This document shows positions 35,681 through 46,760 of a DNA stretch of 64,000 nucleotides, piece by piece. A program made the translations under genes and the position numbers. Below the pieces are notes generated by a model, which ran no database searches, had not been told where the DNA came from, and was given only the letters and a program-made list of their open reading frames with translations. Source of the stretch: Anaeramoeba flamelloides (taxonomy: Eukaryota > Metamonada > Anaeramoebidae); contig JANTQA010000063.1 of NCBI GenBank assembly GCA_027625915.1, positions 7,087,501 through 7,151,500 on the forward strand. The letters are read 5' to 3'. How positions within the stretch are numbered: the first letter of the stretch is position 1; every line of letters begins with the position of its first letter.

Positions 35681-38344
35681 TTAGTGTTTGGTTTGTTTAC
35701 AAATATGGTTAAGTTTTGTTGCATGGTTATAATTTGTTGATTGTGTCCTGCATAGTTTCCCATACCAGCAATCACCACGTGTTGTAACTTTTTTTGGCAA
35801 TTTTTCAGGAGGGATGTTTGCACGGTAGGCATAAATTAATTCATTTGCTAATTTTTTAAAGCATACTGTACAAATAAAAGAGTCTGATTTCAAACCCACA
35901 AATGTATTCAAATCATCTTTAGAATATGTTTTTGAATCTAGATTTTTCAAAAGATCTTGAAAAAAATTATCAATATTTATTGAATTTTCCTCTAAATAAT
36001 TGTGTAAGATTTGCCTTTCATATCTATTGTTATTGAAGCAATCCATTGGAAGTATTTTAAATTGATGCTCTTTAATTTTTTTCAATTCCAATGTCTTGCA
36101 TTTGCAGCCATTCTCCCTGTAATTATTACAAAATTTATTTTTGCAATGTTCACACTCGATTTTCCATTTGGGATCATTCCTATCTGCAAAAAAATTATTA
36201 CATGCATGGCAAACAAAATGCTTTGGATTATTTTGGTCACATTTGAAATTATCGTCCTTTCTTGGCACAACACATTCAGAACATTTGTTCATACGGATTA
36301 ATTGTTTGTCGTTGTGCCTTCCAAATGGCCCTGTTGGATTATTTACGTTTCCAAAAAACCCACCGTGATTATTTACGTTTCCAAATAGAGCGGGTTGTAG
36401 ATTGTTCCCCAATCCAAAGCGCCCGTGGTTAATATTCCGGTTCCCAAATAACCCGTTGTTCATATTATTTGGGTTTCCAAATAAAGGGGGGTTGTAATTT
36501 AGGTTCCCATATAAAGGCCTTGCATTATTTACATTCCCGAATAAGGCTAGGTTCTGGTTGACGTTTCCAAATCCAAAGCGCCCCTGGTTAACATTTCTAT
36601 TCCCAAATAGCCCGTTGTTATTATTTAAGTTTCCAAATAGTGCGGGCTGGCGATTGTTCCCCATTCCAAAACGCCACTGGTTTATATTTCTATTCCCAAA
36701 TAGCCCGTTGTTATTATTTACGTTTCCAAAGAGATGGGGCTGTGCATTATTAACTCCAACATCTGAATCTGAATCTGAATCTGAATCAAAACTTGAATCT
36801 GAATCATCGTCATCATCTTTCTGAAGGATATTTCCCCTTTTTTTTAATCTTCTCTTCCTTTTTTTTAATTGCCGCTCAAGAATTGTATCATTTTCATCCA
36901 ATTCTTGGATATCCTCTGGATCTCTTTTTTTGTCAGGGTGATTTTCGAGGTATACTGCCAGAATATTTTTTAAACCAAAATTTCGATGATAAGAATCAAT
37001 CTTCGTTTTACATAACGGACAATCAGAACTTCGGTCTGACCATTGTGTAATACACCCACCACAAAAGCTATGCATGCACGGCACACAAGCAATTGGGTTA
37101 TGTTGAATCTCATGGCAAATAGAACACATCAGGTTTTCTTCAAGCTTGTCACTCGATCCTTTATTGTCCTCATCTTTTGCTTTTTGATCCTTGCTTTCCG
37201 TATTATTATGTTTACTTTCTTGGTTGTCTGCTTTTGGCTTTTCTTCTTGAATCACAATATTTTGATTTGTTCTCTTTTTTTTAATAACTTGCTCGATTTC
37301 ATTTGCTTTGCCCTTTTGCTCTAAATCAGATCCTTCTTCATCATTCATTTTTTGTTCATTTCTTTTTCTTAGGTTCTTATTTTCTTCCTCAATTTTCTCC
37401 TGAAATGATTGTTTAAAAAGATTTTTATTTGTAAATAAGAGCAACTTTGATTTTTTTGTTCGATCATTTCCTCCGTTGTCTTCTTTTTGCTCTTTTGAAT
37501 TCATATTATTTATTTCAGTTCTTTGTGTTGAGTTGTTTTGTTTTAATCCTAAATCCCCCTCTTCCTCCTCCTCCTCTTCTTCTTCTTTTGTAATGTCTAT
37601 TTCCTTTTCAACTTCTTCTTCGTTTTCTACTTCTACTTTTATTTTGTTCTCAACTTCTACGTTTTTGAGTTGTACTTTTTTTTCTTCAACTCCTTCTTTC
37701 TTTTCTTCTTCTTCTTCTTTTTTTCCATCTTCTTTTTTTTTTTCATTTGTTTCCTCCTTTTCAATTGTTTCGGTATTAGATCCGTTTTTGAATAGAGGTA
37801 AATTTTTTTTTTTTGTTTTACCATTGTTTTCTTTCTCTTCTTTTTCCTGTGGTTTTGATTCAGATTTTTGTAAAATATTCTTTTCATTATCTTTTTTTTG
37901 ATCTTGGGATAATTCAGTGCCAAAATTTAAAGCCACTGTAAAAGCAATAAAATCTTTTTTAACTTCTTTTCTTTTTGTTTTTTTGTAATCCGACACAGAA
38001 AGACAAATTGTGTCTCCCGTTTTTAATTGAACTTTATTCTTTCTTCCTATTCTTTTTTTATTTACAAACGTTCCATTTGAGGAATAATCATATAAATATG
38101 CAAACGTAACTTTTTCATTTTCATTGGTTTCTTTTCTTAATTCAAAATGTTGACTTGAGACCCAATTAAAATTAAAAAGATGTTTGCACGGTTGCGTTCT
38201 GCCAAATAATTCTTTTGGTTCGACGACTTCAATATTGTGATATTTTGGATTTAGGGACGTGAGCCGACACCATGATTGTAAAGCTTCTTCCTCTTCATTT
38301 TCTTCATTTAAACTTAAGGTTTCCTCTTGTAGTGGTTGTTCCAT
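35681..38344 (-). CDS. CHFR: CHFR-type E3 ubiquitin ligase (FHA, RING, Cys-rich, PBZ) with FG-rich insert
   Basis: 887 residues, one exon, stop TAA. CHFR is a mitotic-stress checkpoint ubiquitin ligase that binds poly(ADP-ribose). Residues about 25-140 are an FHA domain (LFGRTQPC, VSSQHFEL, YLYDYSSNGTFVNKKRIG). Residues 150-400 are acidic E/K low complexity. Residues about 403-446 are a C3HC4 RING (CSICHEIQHNPIAC, CMHSFCGGCITQW, DCPLCKTKI). Residues about 535-680 are a repeat region with around a dozen LFGN/FGNxN units, absent from animal CHFR. The cysteine-rich domain follows from about 685 (CSECVVP, CHACNNFF, CEHCKNKFC), then AYRANIPPEKLPKKVTTRGD as in human. The C-terminus is a PBZ-like zinc finger (CWYGKLCRTQSTNYNHATKL, NHICKQTKH) matching CHFR's CxxxxxC...HxxxxxH/C layout. 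Domain order is exactly that of CHFR (human about 660 residues); the extra length is the linker and the FG insert. Confidence 0.93.
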   Translation of the reverse strand: MEQPLQEETLSLNEENEEEEALQSWCRLTSLNPKYHNIEVVEPKELFGRTQPCKHLFNFNWVSSQHFELRKETNENEKVTFAYLYDYSSNGTFVNKKRIGRKNKVQLKTGDTICLSVSDYKKTKRKEVKKDFIAFTVALNFGTELSQDQKKDNEKNILQKSESKPQEKEEKENNGKTKKKNLPLFKNGSNTETIEKEETNEKKKEDGKKEEEEEKKEGVEEKKVQLKNVEVENKIKVEVENEEEVEKEIDITKEEEEEEEEEGDLGLKQNNSTQRTEINNMNSKEQKEDNGGNDRTKKSKLLLFTNKNLFKQSFQEKIEEENKNLRKRNEQKMNDEEGSDLEQKGKANEIEQVIKKKRTNQNIVIQEEKPKADNQESKHNNTESKDQKAKDEDNKGSSDKLEENLMCSICHEIQHNPIACVPCMHSFCGGCITQWSDRSSDCPLCKTKIDSYHRNFGLKNILAVYLENHPDKKRDPEDIQELDENDTILERQLKKRKRRLKKRGNILQKDDDDDSDSSFDSDSDSDSDVGVNNAQPHLFGNVNNNNGLFGNRNINQWRFGMGNNRQPALFGNLNNNNGLFGNRNVNQGRFGFGNVNQNLALFGNVNNARPLYGNLNYNPPLFGNPNNMNNGLFGNRNINHGRFGLGNNLQPALFGNVNNHGGFFGNVNNPTGPFGRHNDKQLIRMNKCSECVVPRKDDNFKCDQNNPKHFVCHACNNFFADRNDPKWKIECEHCKNKFCNNYRENGCKCKTLELKKIKEHQFKILPMDCFNNNRYERQILHNYLEENSINIDNFFQDLLKNLDSKTYSKDDLNTFVGLKSDSFICTVCFKKLANELIYAYRANIPPEKLPKKVTTRGDCWYGKLCRTQSTNYNHATKLNHICKQTKH

Positions 38345-40168
38345 GAGGTTTAAAATAAGAAAAAATAAATTGCAAGGTCAATAATAAAAAGACTAAAAAA
38401 TGATTTTTCAACTGGGAAAAAATTTTGGATCAATTAGCTGATAAAACGATAAAATCACAGATTTGAAGCAGAACAAAATTCATTTTCTCAAAATTTGTTA
38501 AGGGGTTATCTAATTACTGACACCCAAATTGTAAGGAAACAATTTGTTAATCCTACAGGTAAATGTTGAAAAATTTGAAGAAAGTATCAGTTCATGTTTT
38601 TTCCTTTTTCAAACAAATCCACAAACTCCAAACCACTACTTTGAGAACTCGGTTTGTTCTCAAAAGAACTATCTGGAATATGTGGTCAAAATCTTTCCTA
38701 TTTCTTGGACAAATACCCTTATCCTTTTTGAGAGTTTTTTATGGTTCATTTCTTTTCAAATTTTTAGTTATCGGTCTGTTCGAAACACACAAACAATAAA
38801 ATCAAATACTTAATAGTAAAGAGATGGTAAATTCCTATTTCTGATTTTGGGTTGTTGGGAATCAACAACCAGACAGGCAGAAGTTGAAATTTTTACTACT
38901 GATAAATTCTAATAAATTTCAAAAGATTTTTAATTCAATCACCATTTTTATAAATCTTCAAACTGTTTCTAATCAAACATTTTCTGACAATGAATATTTT
39001 GAAGAACAACTAATTTTACAGAGTTTCTTAACACTTGAGTTTCTAAAATTATTTTTTCAAAGTTAAGTATAAAAATTTCAAAAAGGAAAATCAAGTAATA
39101 ATTTCCAAACATAAATTTCAATTTATCAGTATTTAAGGGATTAGTATCTAACAAGAAAGAAAAATTAAAATTAAGATATATTGTTATTGAATGTAAATTG
39201 TATTTAGTGTTCCCATGTTGTGTGTCTCAAAAAAATCCATTAAAAAAGTAAGAAAAGTTGATCTTTTTAATTAAAAATGATAATTGTGTCTGGAAAAACC
39301 CCAATAATTTTACAAAAAAATCCCTATTTCATGACAAATTTAAAGTTTAAATGATCAAGGTCTTGATTCCAAAGTTGAAAAATGACCTTTTTTCAATTAT
39401 TTACAATTTGTAAATTCGTTATTAAAAAACAATCCCAAAATACTTTTTTAAAACATGGTTGTTTCAACTTGAAACCAAAATAAATTCTTTTTAATTGGAC
39501 TATTTATTATCAATAGTTAATAAACCATTCTTAATTTTGTTGAGTTGGTAAAAATCGAAAGACTACAAATATCAATTGATTGTATTATTATTTCTCAATT
39601 TTATAAATAATTTCAAACAAATCAAATCAATTAAAAGGATATAATTCTAATAAAAAAAAATATTAAATAATTCTAAATAAACTGATTTTAATAAGGGTGG
39701 CTCGTTTTTTATACTCTAAATATTTGAAAAGGAATAATGTCTAATTGTTTTAAATTTCTGTAAATTTAATGCAATATTTGTTAATAAAAAATAATAGATG
39801 AATTTTATTCTGGATCTTCAAGAATTTAATCTTTGATTTATTTTTCTTGTATTTATACAATAAGATTAAAAGTTTCAAGGTTATTTATTTTTGCAAAAGA
39901 TAAGATTTTACTAAAAGTAAGATTTCCTAAAAATAAAAATGATTTACACATTTTTCTTTTTCTATATTGAACCTAAAAATACCAACCAAAAGGATCAATT
40001 CTTTGTTACTGATAATTTTAATTTGAAAAAATAAACTCTTTTAAAAATGATAATTCACCTTTCTAAGGGTTGATAAATTAGTTGTTCTATCGGGTTTAAT
40101 TCTATCTTTTCGTAAATAATTACGCTAATACATTTGGGGAAAAAAATAAATAAGGGTTATTAGTCCCT

Positions 40169-40730
40169 TAAGGTTTACAATCCCTGAAATTTGAAAAAAA
40201 TATTATCTTATGTAAGATGTAGGCCACTTGTTAATTTGGTTCTTTGCACATCGATCTTGTACTTGGTATGGGTTTTAATAGTGGTTCAAAATGTCAATTT
40301 TTTTGGCAATTTATTTTTTTTTTTCCGAAATCCGAATTGAGGAGTGTAAGATTAATAGATTGGTAGGTATTCAAGAATAAATTTAGATTTTTGTGGGTTG
40401 TAGAAGAAAATTTTAATTTTCTTTTTTTTCAATTAACAAATTAAAAAAAAAAAAAATTAAAAACTACAAATAAAACCAAACAAAATTAAAAAATTCAATC
40501 AACAAACCCCAAATCATATTTAATTATACCTTATATTTAGATATATTAGTCTTACACTCTTCAATTACAATTTCCGAAAAAAAAAAAATACATTGTCAAA
40601 AATTGTTTTTTTCAACAACTCTTAAAAACCATACCAAGTACAAGATCGATCAGCAAAGAACCAAATTAACAAGTGGCCTACATCTTACATAAGATAATAT
40701 TTTTTTCAAATTACAGGAATTGTAAACCTT
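40169..40730. repeat. S family long-TIR foldback element, empty copy S2 (562 bp)
   Basis: AAGGTTTACAATCCCTGAAA at the left is inverted at the right (TTACAGGAATTGTAAACCTT). Arms of about 190 bp include GATGTAGGCCACTTGTTAAT and its inverse ATTAACAAGTGGCCTACATC. The central spacer is about 175 bp of poly-A/T sequence. No ORF. Homologous to the arms of S1; a short further fragment (AAGGTTTACAATCCCTGAAA) occurs at 54313-54332. Confidence 0.8.
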
Positions 40731-40779
40731 AAAAAGAACTGATTTCAAAAAAGAAAAAAACAAAAAATCTTCTACAGCA

Positions 40780-41210
40780 GTCTAAATAATGTACGAACAA
40801 CAACTATAATCCGTGTTTCAAAATATAATAAGTGTTTTTTTTCTACCTATTCCAAGTAATATCCAATCCACCACCAAATAATATAACTCAGTTCAAATCA
40901 ATTTTGAAAATAAACATCTGGATATTTTCAGTAAAATTTAAATTAGGAATTCAATGGTTGAAAATTGTTAATAATGATCTCGGAATTTTTTCACATTTTT
41001 TGTTTTTTTGATGAAAAGAATTTTTTACAAAATTTAACTCTATATTTTAAGATAAATTTTGCAATTATATCCTTTCATTTGTAGAATTTCTTTATAAATA
41101 ATAGAACTTTAAGAAACCAATACATTATTTAATAAGGCTTTATTATTGGTTTCTTTGAATGGTTGATTTGTAGGTCTTCAAAAACAAAAAAACACGCTGA
41201 TTATTTTGGA
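40780..41210 (-). repeat. D family element, copy E (~431 bp)
   Basis: Reverse-complement relative of copies A and D. Ends TCTAAATAATGTACG and CACGCTGATTATTTTGGAAA. Interior contains GGATATTTTCAGTAAAATTT and ATTGGTTTCTTTGAATGG. Confidence 0.72.
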
Positions 41211-41686
41211 AACCCTAATTAAATTTTTATACATGCTTTATTTTAACAACAGCAGATCTCAAAAAGTCCCAAAAGAATTCCACTTCATAGAGAATTCAAT
41301 AGTTGTAAAAATTATTATTTATAACCTTTCTGATTGGAAATTGAGTGTCGCTCTTTGGGGCTTTTTTCAAGAAAATATCTTCGTTTTTGAAATTATGATT
41401 TATTGAGATCGATCAGACATCATAGGTTGGTTGGTTTTTGATTGGTATTAGGTACTCATAAAAAATGCGAAAAACTTTTTTTCCTTTTCCGAAAATTATT
41501 TTTCACAAAAAGTACCCAACCTTAAATAAGTAAATTTTTCTGTTTCCTTACAGTAACCTAAGTAAACCAATCGTCTTATGAACAACTTTGGTTCTTATTA
41601 AAAAGTTCTAAGAAGTCAGGATTAGCTTCCACAAATGTGAGAAAAAATTCCCCATTATAATTTCATTTTTTTTAACTAATTTGTAA

Positions 41687-42922
41687 ATGTCGAATCAGGA
41701 ACTTGTTGATCGTCTAACTAAAGAAACAAACTTACCCGAAAGTTCTTGTGAAAACGCTTTACAACTTTTTCAAAATGATTATAACCAAGCAAAACAATTT
41801 TTAAACCATCACACTAAAACTTTCACCTTCATACAACAACAACAGCAACAACAGCAACCACAGCAACAACAACAGCAACAACAACAGCAGCCACAGCAAC
41901 AGCAACAACAACAACAACAACAACAACCACAAAACCATTTGTCTTTTGATCTCATTGGATTTAATGATATTCAAAATGCCTTTCAGCAAGTAAACAGTGA
42001 CCAAGATCAAATAGGTAAAATACCAAATACTGAAATAAATGAAGTTAACAAAATGAATTTCCAAAGCAAAATCGAAATTGAAGACGAAATCCAAAAAAAC
42101 GAAAATGAAAAACATAAATCAGGAGAAACAACAACTTCTGAAGATGAGCTTATCAAACCAACAGTTGCCTTTGAACAATTGGAAATTGAAAAAGAAAAAA
42201 ATTTAAACCCAGACAAAGAGCAGTTACTTTTATATCCAGAAGAAAAAAGATTAAGAAGGATCGAAATGGAAAAAAAAAGAGCTTCTGAAAAGCCACAAAG
42301 GTATGTGTTTCACTTTCAAAACAAAACGGTTTACGATCAAACGTTAATTGAAGAGAATGCAATTGACAAGCTCACTCAAGACTTAAAAAACACCTACAGT
42401 GAACTTAGCGAAAACCATTACGAAAGGGTGTTTTGTAATATTAATCAGATTTGCAAACACTACCAAATTACTAAAAGTAACACTTCCAAATTTAGGCTTT
42501 ATTTTCTTGACTTAATTACGATATGGTCAACAATTTCTGTTTTTACAAAAATAATTGCAATGATCAAAAGCTATTTAAAACTTGAAAACGGTAAAAAATA
42601 CTGTCTCGAAGGCGGGTATAAATGGAAATTAGTTTTTAAGGATTCAAAACCTTCCGAATTATTATTACTCAAAAATACCAAATACCTCAATCAAGAAAGA
42701 GATGCGATGCAAAAATATTCTCTTACAAAAAAAGAAAAAAATCAATTACAAAGGATATTAAAAGATGAAAATGAACTATTTAATCAGAAATCAAAAGTAC
42801 TCAATCCTAAAAATAGTCAAGATAGCGATGATTTGGAGAATCTATTAGAGAACCACAATATTGACGATTTTGAAGATGATGAGTTGATCGTTCACAAACA
42901 GAACAATCTTGAAAATAATTGA
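41687..42922 (+). CDS. UBA-like domain protein with polyQ tract
   Basis: 411 residues, one exon, stop TGA. Not recognised as a named family. Residues about 3-42 (ELVDRLTKETNLPESSCENA then LQLFQNDYNQAKQFLN) fit a UBA/UBA-like three-helix fold, which typically binds ubiquitin or a partner protein. Residues about 50-82 are Gln runs broken by Pro, coded by mixed CAA and CAG. Residues 115-200 are acidic and charged. Residues about 205-330 look globular (RYVFHFQNKTVYDQTLIEEN, NHYERVFCNINQICKHYQIT, YFLDLITIWSTISVF, GKKYCLEGGYKWKLVF) but I cannot name the fold. The C-terminus is charged and acidic (LENLLENHNIDDFEDDE). The start gives MSNQELVDRL, directly before the UBA-like helix. It is probably cytosolic: no signal peptide is visible, and the WSTISVFTKIIAMI stretch is too short and polar-flanked for a confident membrane span. 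Confidence 0.8.
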   Translation: MSNQELVDRLTKETNLPESSCENALQLFQNDYNQAKQFLNHHTKTFTFIQQQQQQQQPQQQQQQQQQQPQQQQQQQQQQQPQNHLSFDLIGFNDIQNAFQQVNSDQDQIGKIPNTEINEVNKMNFQSKIEIEDEIQKNENEKHKSGETTTSEDELIKPTVAFEQLEIEKEKNLNPDKEQLLLYPEEKRLRRIEMEKKRASEKPQRYVFHFQNKTVYDQTLIEENAIDKLTQDLKNTYSELSENHYERVFCNINQICKHYQITKSNTSKFRLYFLDLITIWSTISVFTKIIAMIKSYLKLENGKKYCLEGGYKWKLVFKDSKPSELLLLKNTKYLNQERDAMQKYSLTKKEKNQLQRILKDENELFNQKSKVLNPKNSQDSDDLENLLENHNIDDFEDDELIVHKQNNLENN

Positions 42923-45186
42923 ATTAATAATTCTGATTCTTCTCTTGAGCTGGAAAATGTAGTCACTAATGGTTACAATAAAAATTTATAATTCATTCGA
43001 AAATATTTTATAAAATTATTCATTTTTTTTAATAAATAGTTAACGAGTTCTTAAAATATAATATTTTCAATTTTATTCATTTGAAAATTAATTATTTATA
43101 CTTTTTAAAAAATAATTTTGCTATTGATTAAATATAGATTTGATTTTTTTTTTATTTTTATTTTCCTATCTTCTTATATCTTCCCCTTCCCATTCCTTTT
43201 GTTTTCAAACTTTTGTAATGCTATATTGTATTAATCCTCTTTTTTTTTTTTCAGACTTTCTTGATAAGAAGGAAATTTTAATAGACAAGTTATATAAAAC
43301 ATGTAAAGAAATATTATAATCCATTATTTTTCTGAAAAATAAATACAAGTAAATTAGAAAAAAAACAAAATTAAATGAGATTTCAAAAATATACGTTAGT
43401 AAAATAGTGAAAAATTGATTTTTTTTTTTAAGAATCAACCAAACGAAGACCAATTAGAATTAAGAGAACTAATAATTTTTCACATTAAAATTTATATTGA
43501 GTAAAGAAACACCTTTATAAACTATAGATTTTAGGAAAAAAATTAAAATATCAATAAATTTATTTACCTCTCCATAGAATGACGATGTAAAAGTAATTAA
43601 ATGCTTTAGAAAATAAAATTGTTGAAAAAAAGTTTTTGTAATAGCAAATATATTCATTTTAAAATAAATTCCAAGGTCTCAATTCTCTTTATCACAATTT
43701 TGGTTTTCAAAGATTTTTTTTTGACAAATTGTTTCTAAGAAAAAAAAAAAGAAAATAAAAACATTCTTTCATAAAATGGATCAGTAAATGAAAAAAATAT
43801 TTACAAAATTTGAAAAAATGTACTATTCTAAAAAATATAACTTATTTTTAAGAATATTGAAATATACTAATTGGTATTTATTCTATTTCTTAAATTTAAC
43901 GGGGTAATTATATATGAAAAGGAATTTCGATTTTGAAAACAACCCATTGAATGAAATAATACAGTTATCCATCTAGATGTGATAAAATTGCCGATATAGT
44001 TACTTACTTTACAAAAGATTCTTTTTTTGATGGATAAAAACTATTTTGTGAAAAATTACCCATTCACAAATTAAGGAATATTGTTTTTTCGTGATAAAAG
44101 TGAGTTTTCAAAAAAATTTCACTATTTTTTTACAATATTACACCTCTTATAATGATTTTTTTTTTAAAATAATAAATCAATATCAAGAACTTTTTTTTTC
44201 AGTTCTTAAATTAAAAAAACAATCCTCTTGGAAATAAAACAAAAAAAAAAGATTTAAAATTATTAATTTTACTTTTATTAATTTTTTTTGAATAAAAAAC
44301 AAAATAAATTGAAAAAAAATACTTTTTTAACAAAATAATAAAAAATTCAAATTTAGAAACAAATAAACAATAAACAACACATAAAAATAATGTTTTAATC
44401 AGAGATAGAAGAGTCTTATTTAAAAAAGTTTATTACCTTCAAAAGTCAAATTCCCAAGACGAAATACAAAATTTTCATTAGATCTAGACAATTGATTCAA
44501 AAAACAAGCTATTCAGTTTGAATCCAGAATTTCTCCAAAATCTAAAAGTTAAGAAAAGAAGTAAAAAAGAGAAAAAAGATAACAAAAATTTCAAAAAATT
44601 CTTAATCCATTGTTGAGTTGTTCTATTACTGAAAATATTCACAATTAAAATACACCCTTAAGTATTAAAAGTACTTTGGGAGAGCTTTTAACTGGTTAGA
44701 GAGTAATATAAAATAACAATAGGGCTGTTATATTCAAAGTATTTTATTTTAATAGTAATATCTAATATAACAAATTATATTGAAAAATTACAATTGACAA
44801 ACAATTGTTATTCGAACCAATGAAAGGGTATGATAAATTTGCAAATAAAATCAAAATGAAATTTAGTAATTGTTAGAATGGGATCATTAGTTATTTTTAT
44901 TTGTATTTTTATTCATTTAAAAAATAATTGATTTTGAAGATTAATTTGCATTTCAACAATAAGTAATTATATTAATTGGGTTTTCTTCAAGTGAGCTTAT
45001 TTATTTCTTTCTAGGATATTCTAAAAATGTTATAGGATTTAATAAGAAAAATATTGTATTTAAACAATGATATTATTTTTTCACAGAATTGATGGATATA
45101 AATATTTTTTTGGTATAATTGACTTTTTCACATCAAATATTTTTTGACAAAAAGGTAAGTTATTTGTGAAATAAATATAATTTATA

Positions 45187-45383
45187 CAGCCAGTTTCACT
45201 TTTAAGGCACAAACTTCCAACGAAATTTAAGGCACAAAAAAAATCTCAAATTAAAGCACAAAATTGCAAATTCTAGTAAAACAAATTGTAAAAAAAAAAA
45301 ATTATATTTTTGTGCCTTAATTTGAGAATTTTTTGTTCCTTAAATTTCATTCAAAGTTTGTGCCTTAAAAGTGGAACTGAATG
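45187..45383. repeat. Tc1/mariner-like foldback MITE, copy 3 (197 bp)
   Basis: Starts CAGCCAGTTTCACTTTTAAG and ends AAAAGTGGAACTGAATG between TA dinucleotides. The arms CGAAATTTAAGGCACAAA and TTAAATTTCATTCAAAG pair across the element. Confidence 0.8.
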
Positions 45384-45589
45384 TAGTAAAAAAAAATATT
45401 ATTTGGTATTCTATTCCTATCAGGGGGGTGGGATGTAGATGTTTAATAAATTGAAGAAAAGAATAATTTTTAAAAAATCGTAATTAATTATTAGATTTGT
45501 GTAATAATTGATTATTAAATTATTCTAATAATATTAAAATGCCCAAAATAATAAAAAAATTAAAAAAAAATATATTTCAGCGAAAAAAA

Positions 45590-46012
45590 AAGTGAATCAG
45601 AATATGAAATGGGTATTAAGAAATATTTATTACTGAAATTTTCAATAAAAATGTACAAAAAAACATTTTTAGTAAATAAATTAAATTCATTTTCAAAGAC
45701 ATAACATCGTCTAAATTTTCTGAGTGATTATTTTTCTTTTCGTGGATTTTTTTTTTTTTCATATGATTTTTTGCAAAAATTAAAGATATCAAAAAAAGAA
45801 AGAAATAAGAAAATCAAAAATTTACAAAAGGAAATAACAAAAAAAAAACGAAAAACAAAAGAAATAGAAAATTTTCAAAAAGAAACACAAAAATGTAAGA
45901 AATTAGAAAAAATGAGTCTGATCCAAAAATGGAAAATATTTTTTAATAAGAATATGGTAGAAACCTTTAACTCAACTTCTATTATCATTATAAAGTGAGT
46001 CAAGGACACTGA
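45590..46012 (+). repeat. GTGACTCAC-family fragment with coding-like remnant
   Basis: Matches 30276-30694 from the AAAGTGAATCAG left motif, through ATTACTGAAATTTTCA and GTGATTATTTTTCTTTTCG, to the terminal TATAAAGTGAGTCA. It carries a 75-codon plus frame (45771-45998) that is basic and coiled-coil-like, sharing LEKM-LIQK-x(3)-F and the position of its stop with the copy at 30694. The left part with GTGACTCAC is missing. Confidence 0.55.
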
Positions 46013-46059
46013 AAAATTGTTTAATTCATTTCTCTAAATGAAATTTTAAGTCAAAAGAA

Positions 46060-46760
46060 TTGTGATCCTTTTTGGATTTTGATGTTAGATCAAAATAGAA
46101 ATAGTAAAATTTGCAAAAATTTTTGTTTTGAAAGAAATCTAATATATAGTAATTTTATGAGAGTCTGTATGAATAAATTACCTTCAACTTTAAAACTTAT
46201 TTTAAAAATATAATAAATATAAATCAAATATTGAAACCATTGAGATATAAAAAAAATCCAGCATCTATTGTGTTCACAAATATTTATGAAATTTCTTGAA
46301 ATTTAAAAGAACAAACAATATTCTTTTTCAAATAATAAGAGTATAAAAAAGGAACTTTTTGTATTAAAATAAGTTATTTGATAATATCGATGTTTTTTTT
46401 TTTTTTTCATTAGAATTATTAATTAGAATTGCTTTTATTTGTTTTAAAATCTTTAAAAAATTAAGAAATAAATCTAAAGTCTATTTATACATTTAATCTT
46501 TGGGTTGTTAATATCTCATTGAAAAAAAAATAAGATTGGGTAATTAATTATTGATTAAAAATAATCAAATTAAAAATTATTTCTTTTGATTAAAAGTTGA
46601 TTTTTCTTGGCTTTAAAATAGTATTTTAGGAGAATTTTTAATTTGATTGTTTTGTTTTTTTTTCTCGTATTTTGAAATTAAATAAACAGAAAAAATTAAT
46701 TTGAACTGCCATTTGAATCAAAAAATTTTATTTTTTTGAGTTAAAATAATTATTCTATAT
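46060..46760 (+). repeat. Dispersed repeat N, copy 2
   Basis: Partner of about 27520-28220; see that entry. Shared ordered blocks include GATCAAAATAGAAATAG, AAGTTATTTGATAAT, TTGATTAAAAATAATCAAA and TTTAAAATAGTATTTTAGG. Confidence 0.55.

Larger units (their letters stand above)
38345..41686. other. Intergenic region with S and D repeats
   Basis: Contains S2 (40169-40730) and D family copy E (40780-41210) only 50 bp apart. 39280-39430 resembles 54870-54980. Two overlapping plus-strand frames at 38544-38813 are rich in F, S and I and have no motif. No gene is supported. Confidence 0.6.

Noticed and set aside
37476-37901. 141-codon plus-strand Ser/Phe-rich frame
   Set aside because: Shadow of the E/K-rich linker of the CHFR-like gene on the opposite strand.
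42007-42216. Minus-strand frames opposite the polyQ gene (Leu-rich)
   Set aside because: Shadow of CAA/CAG repeats and acidic linker on the other strand.
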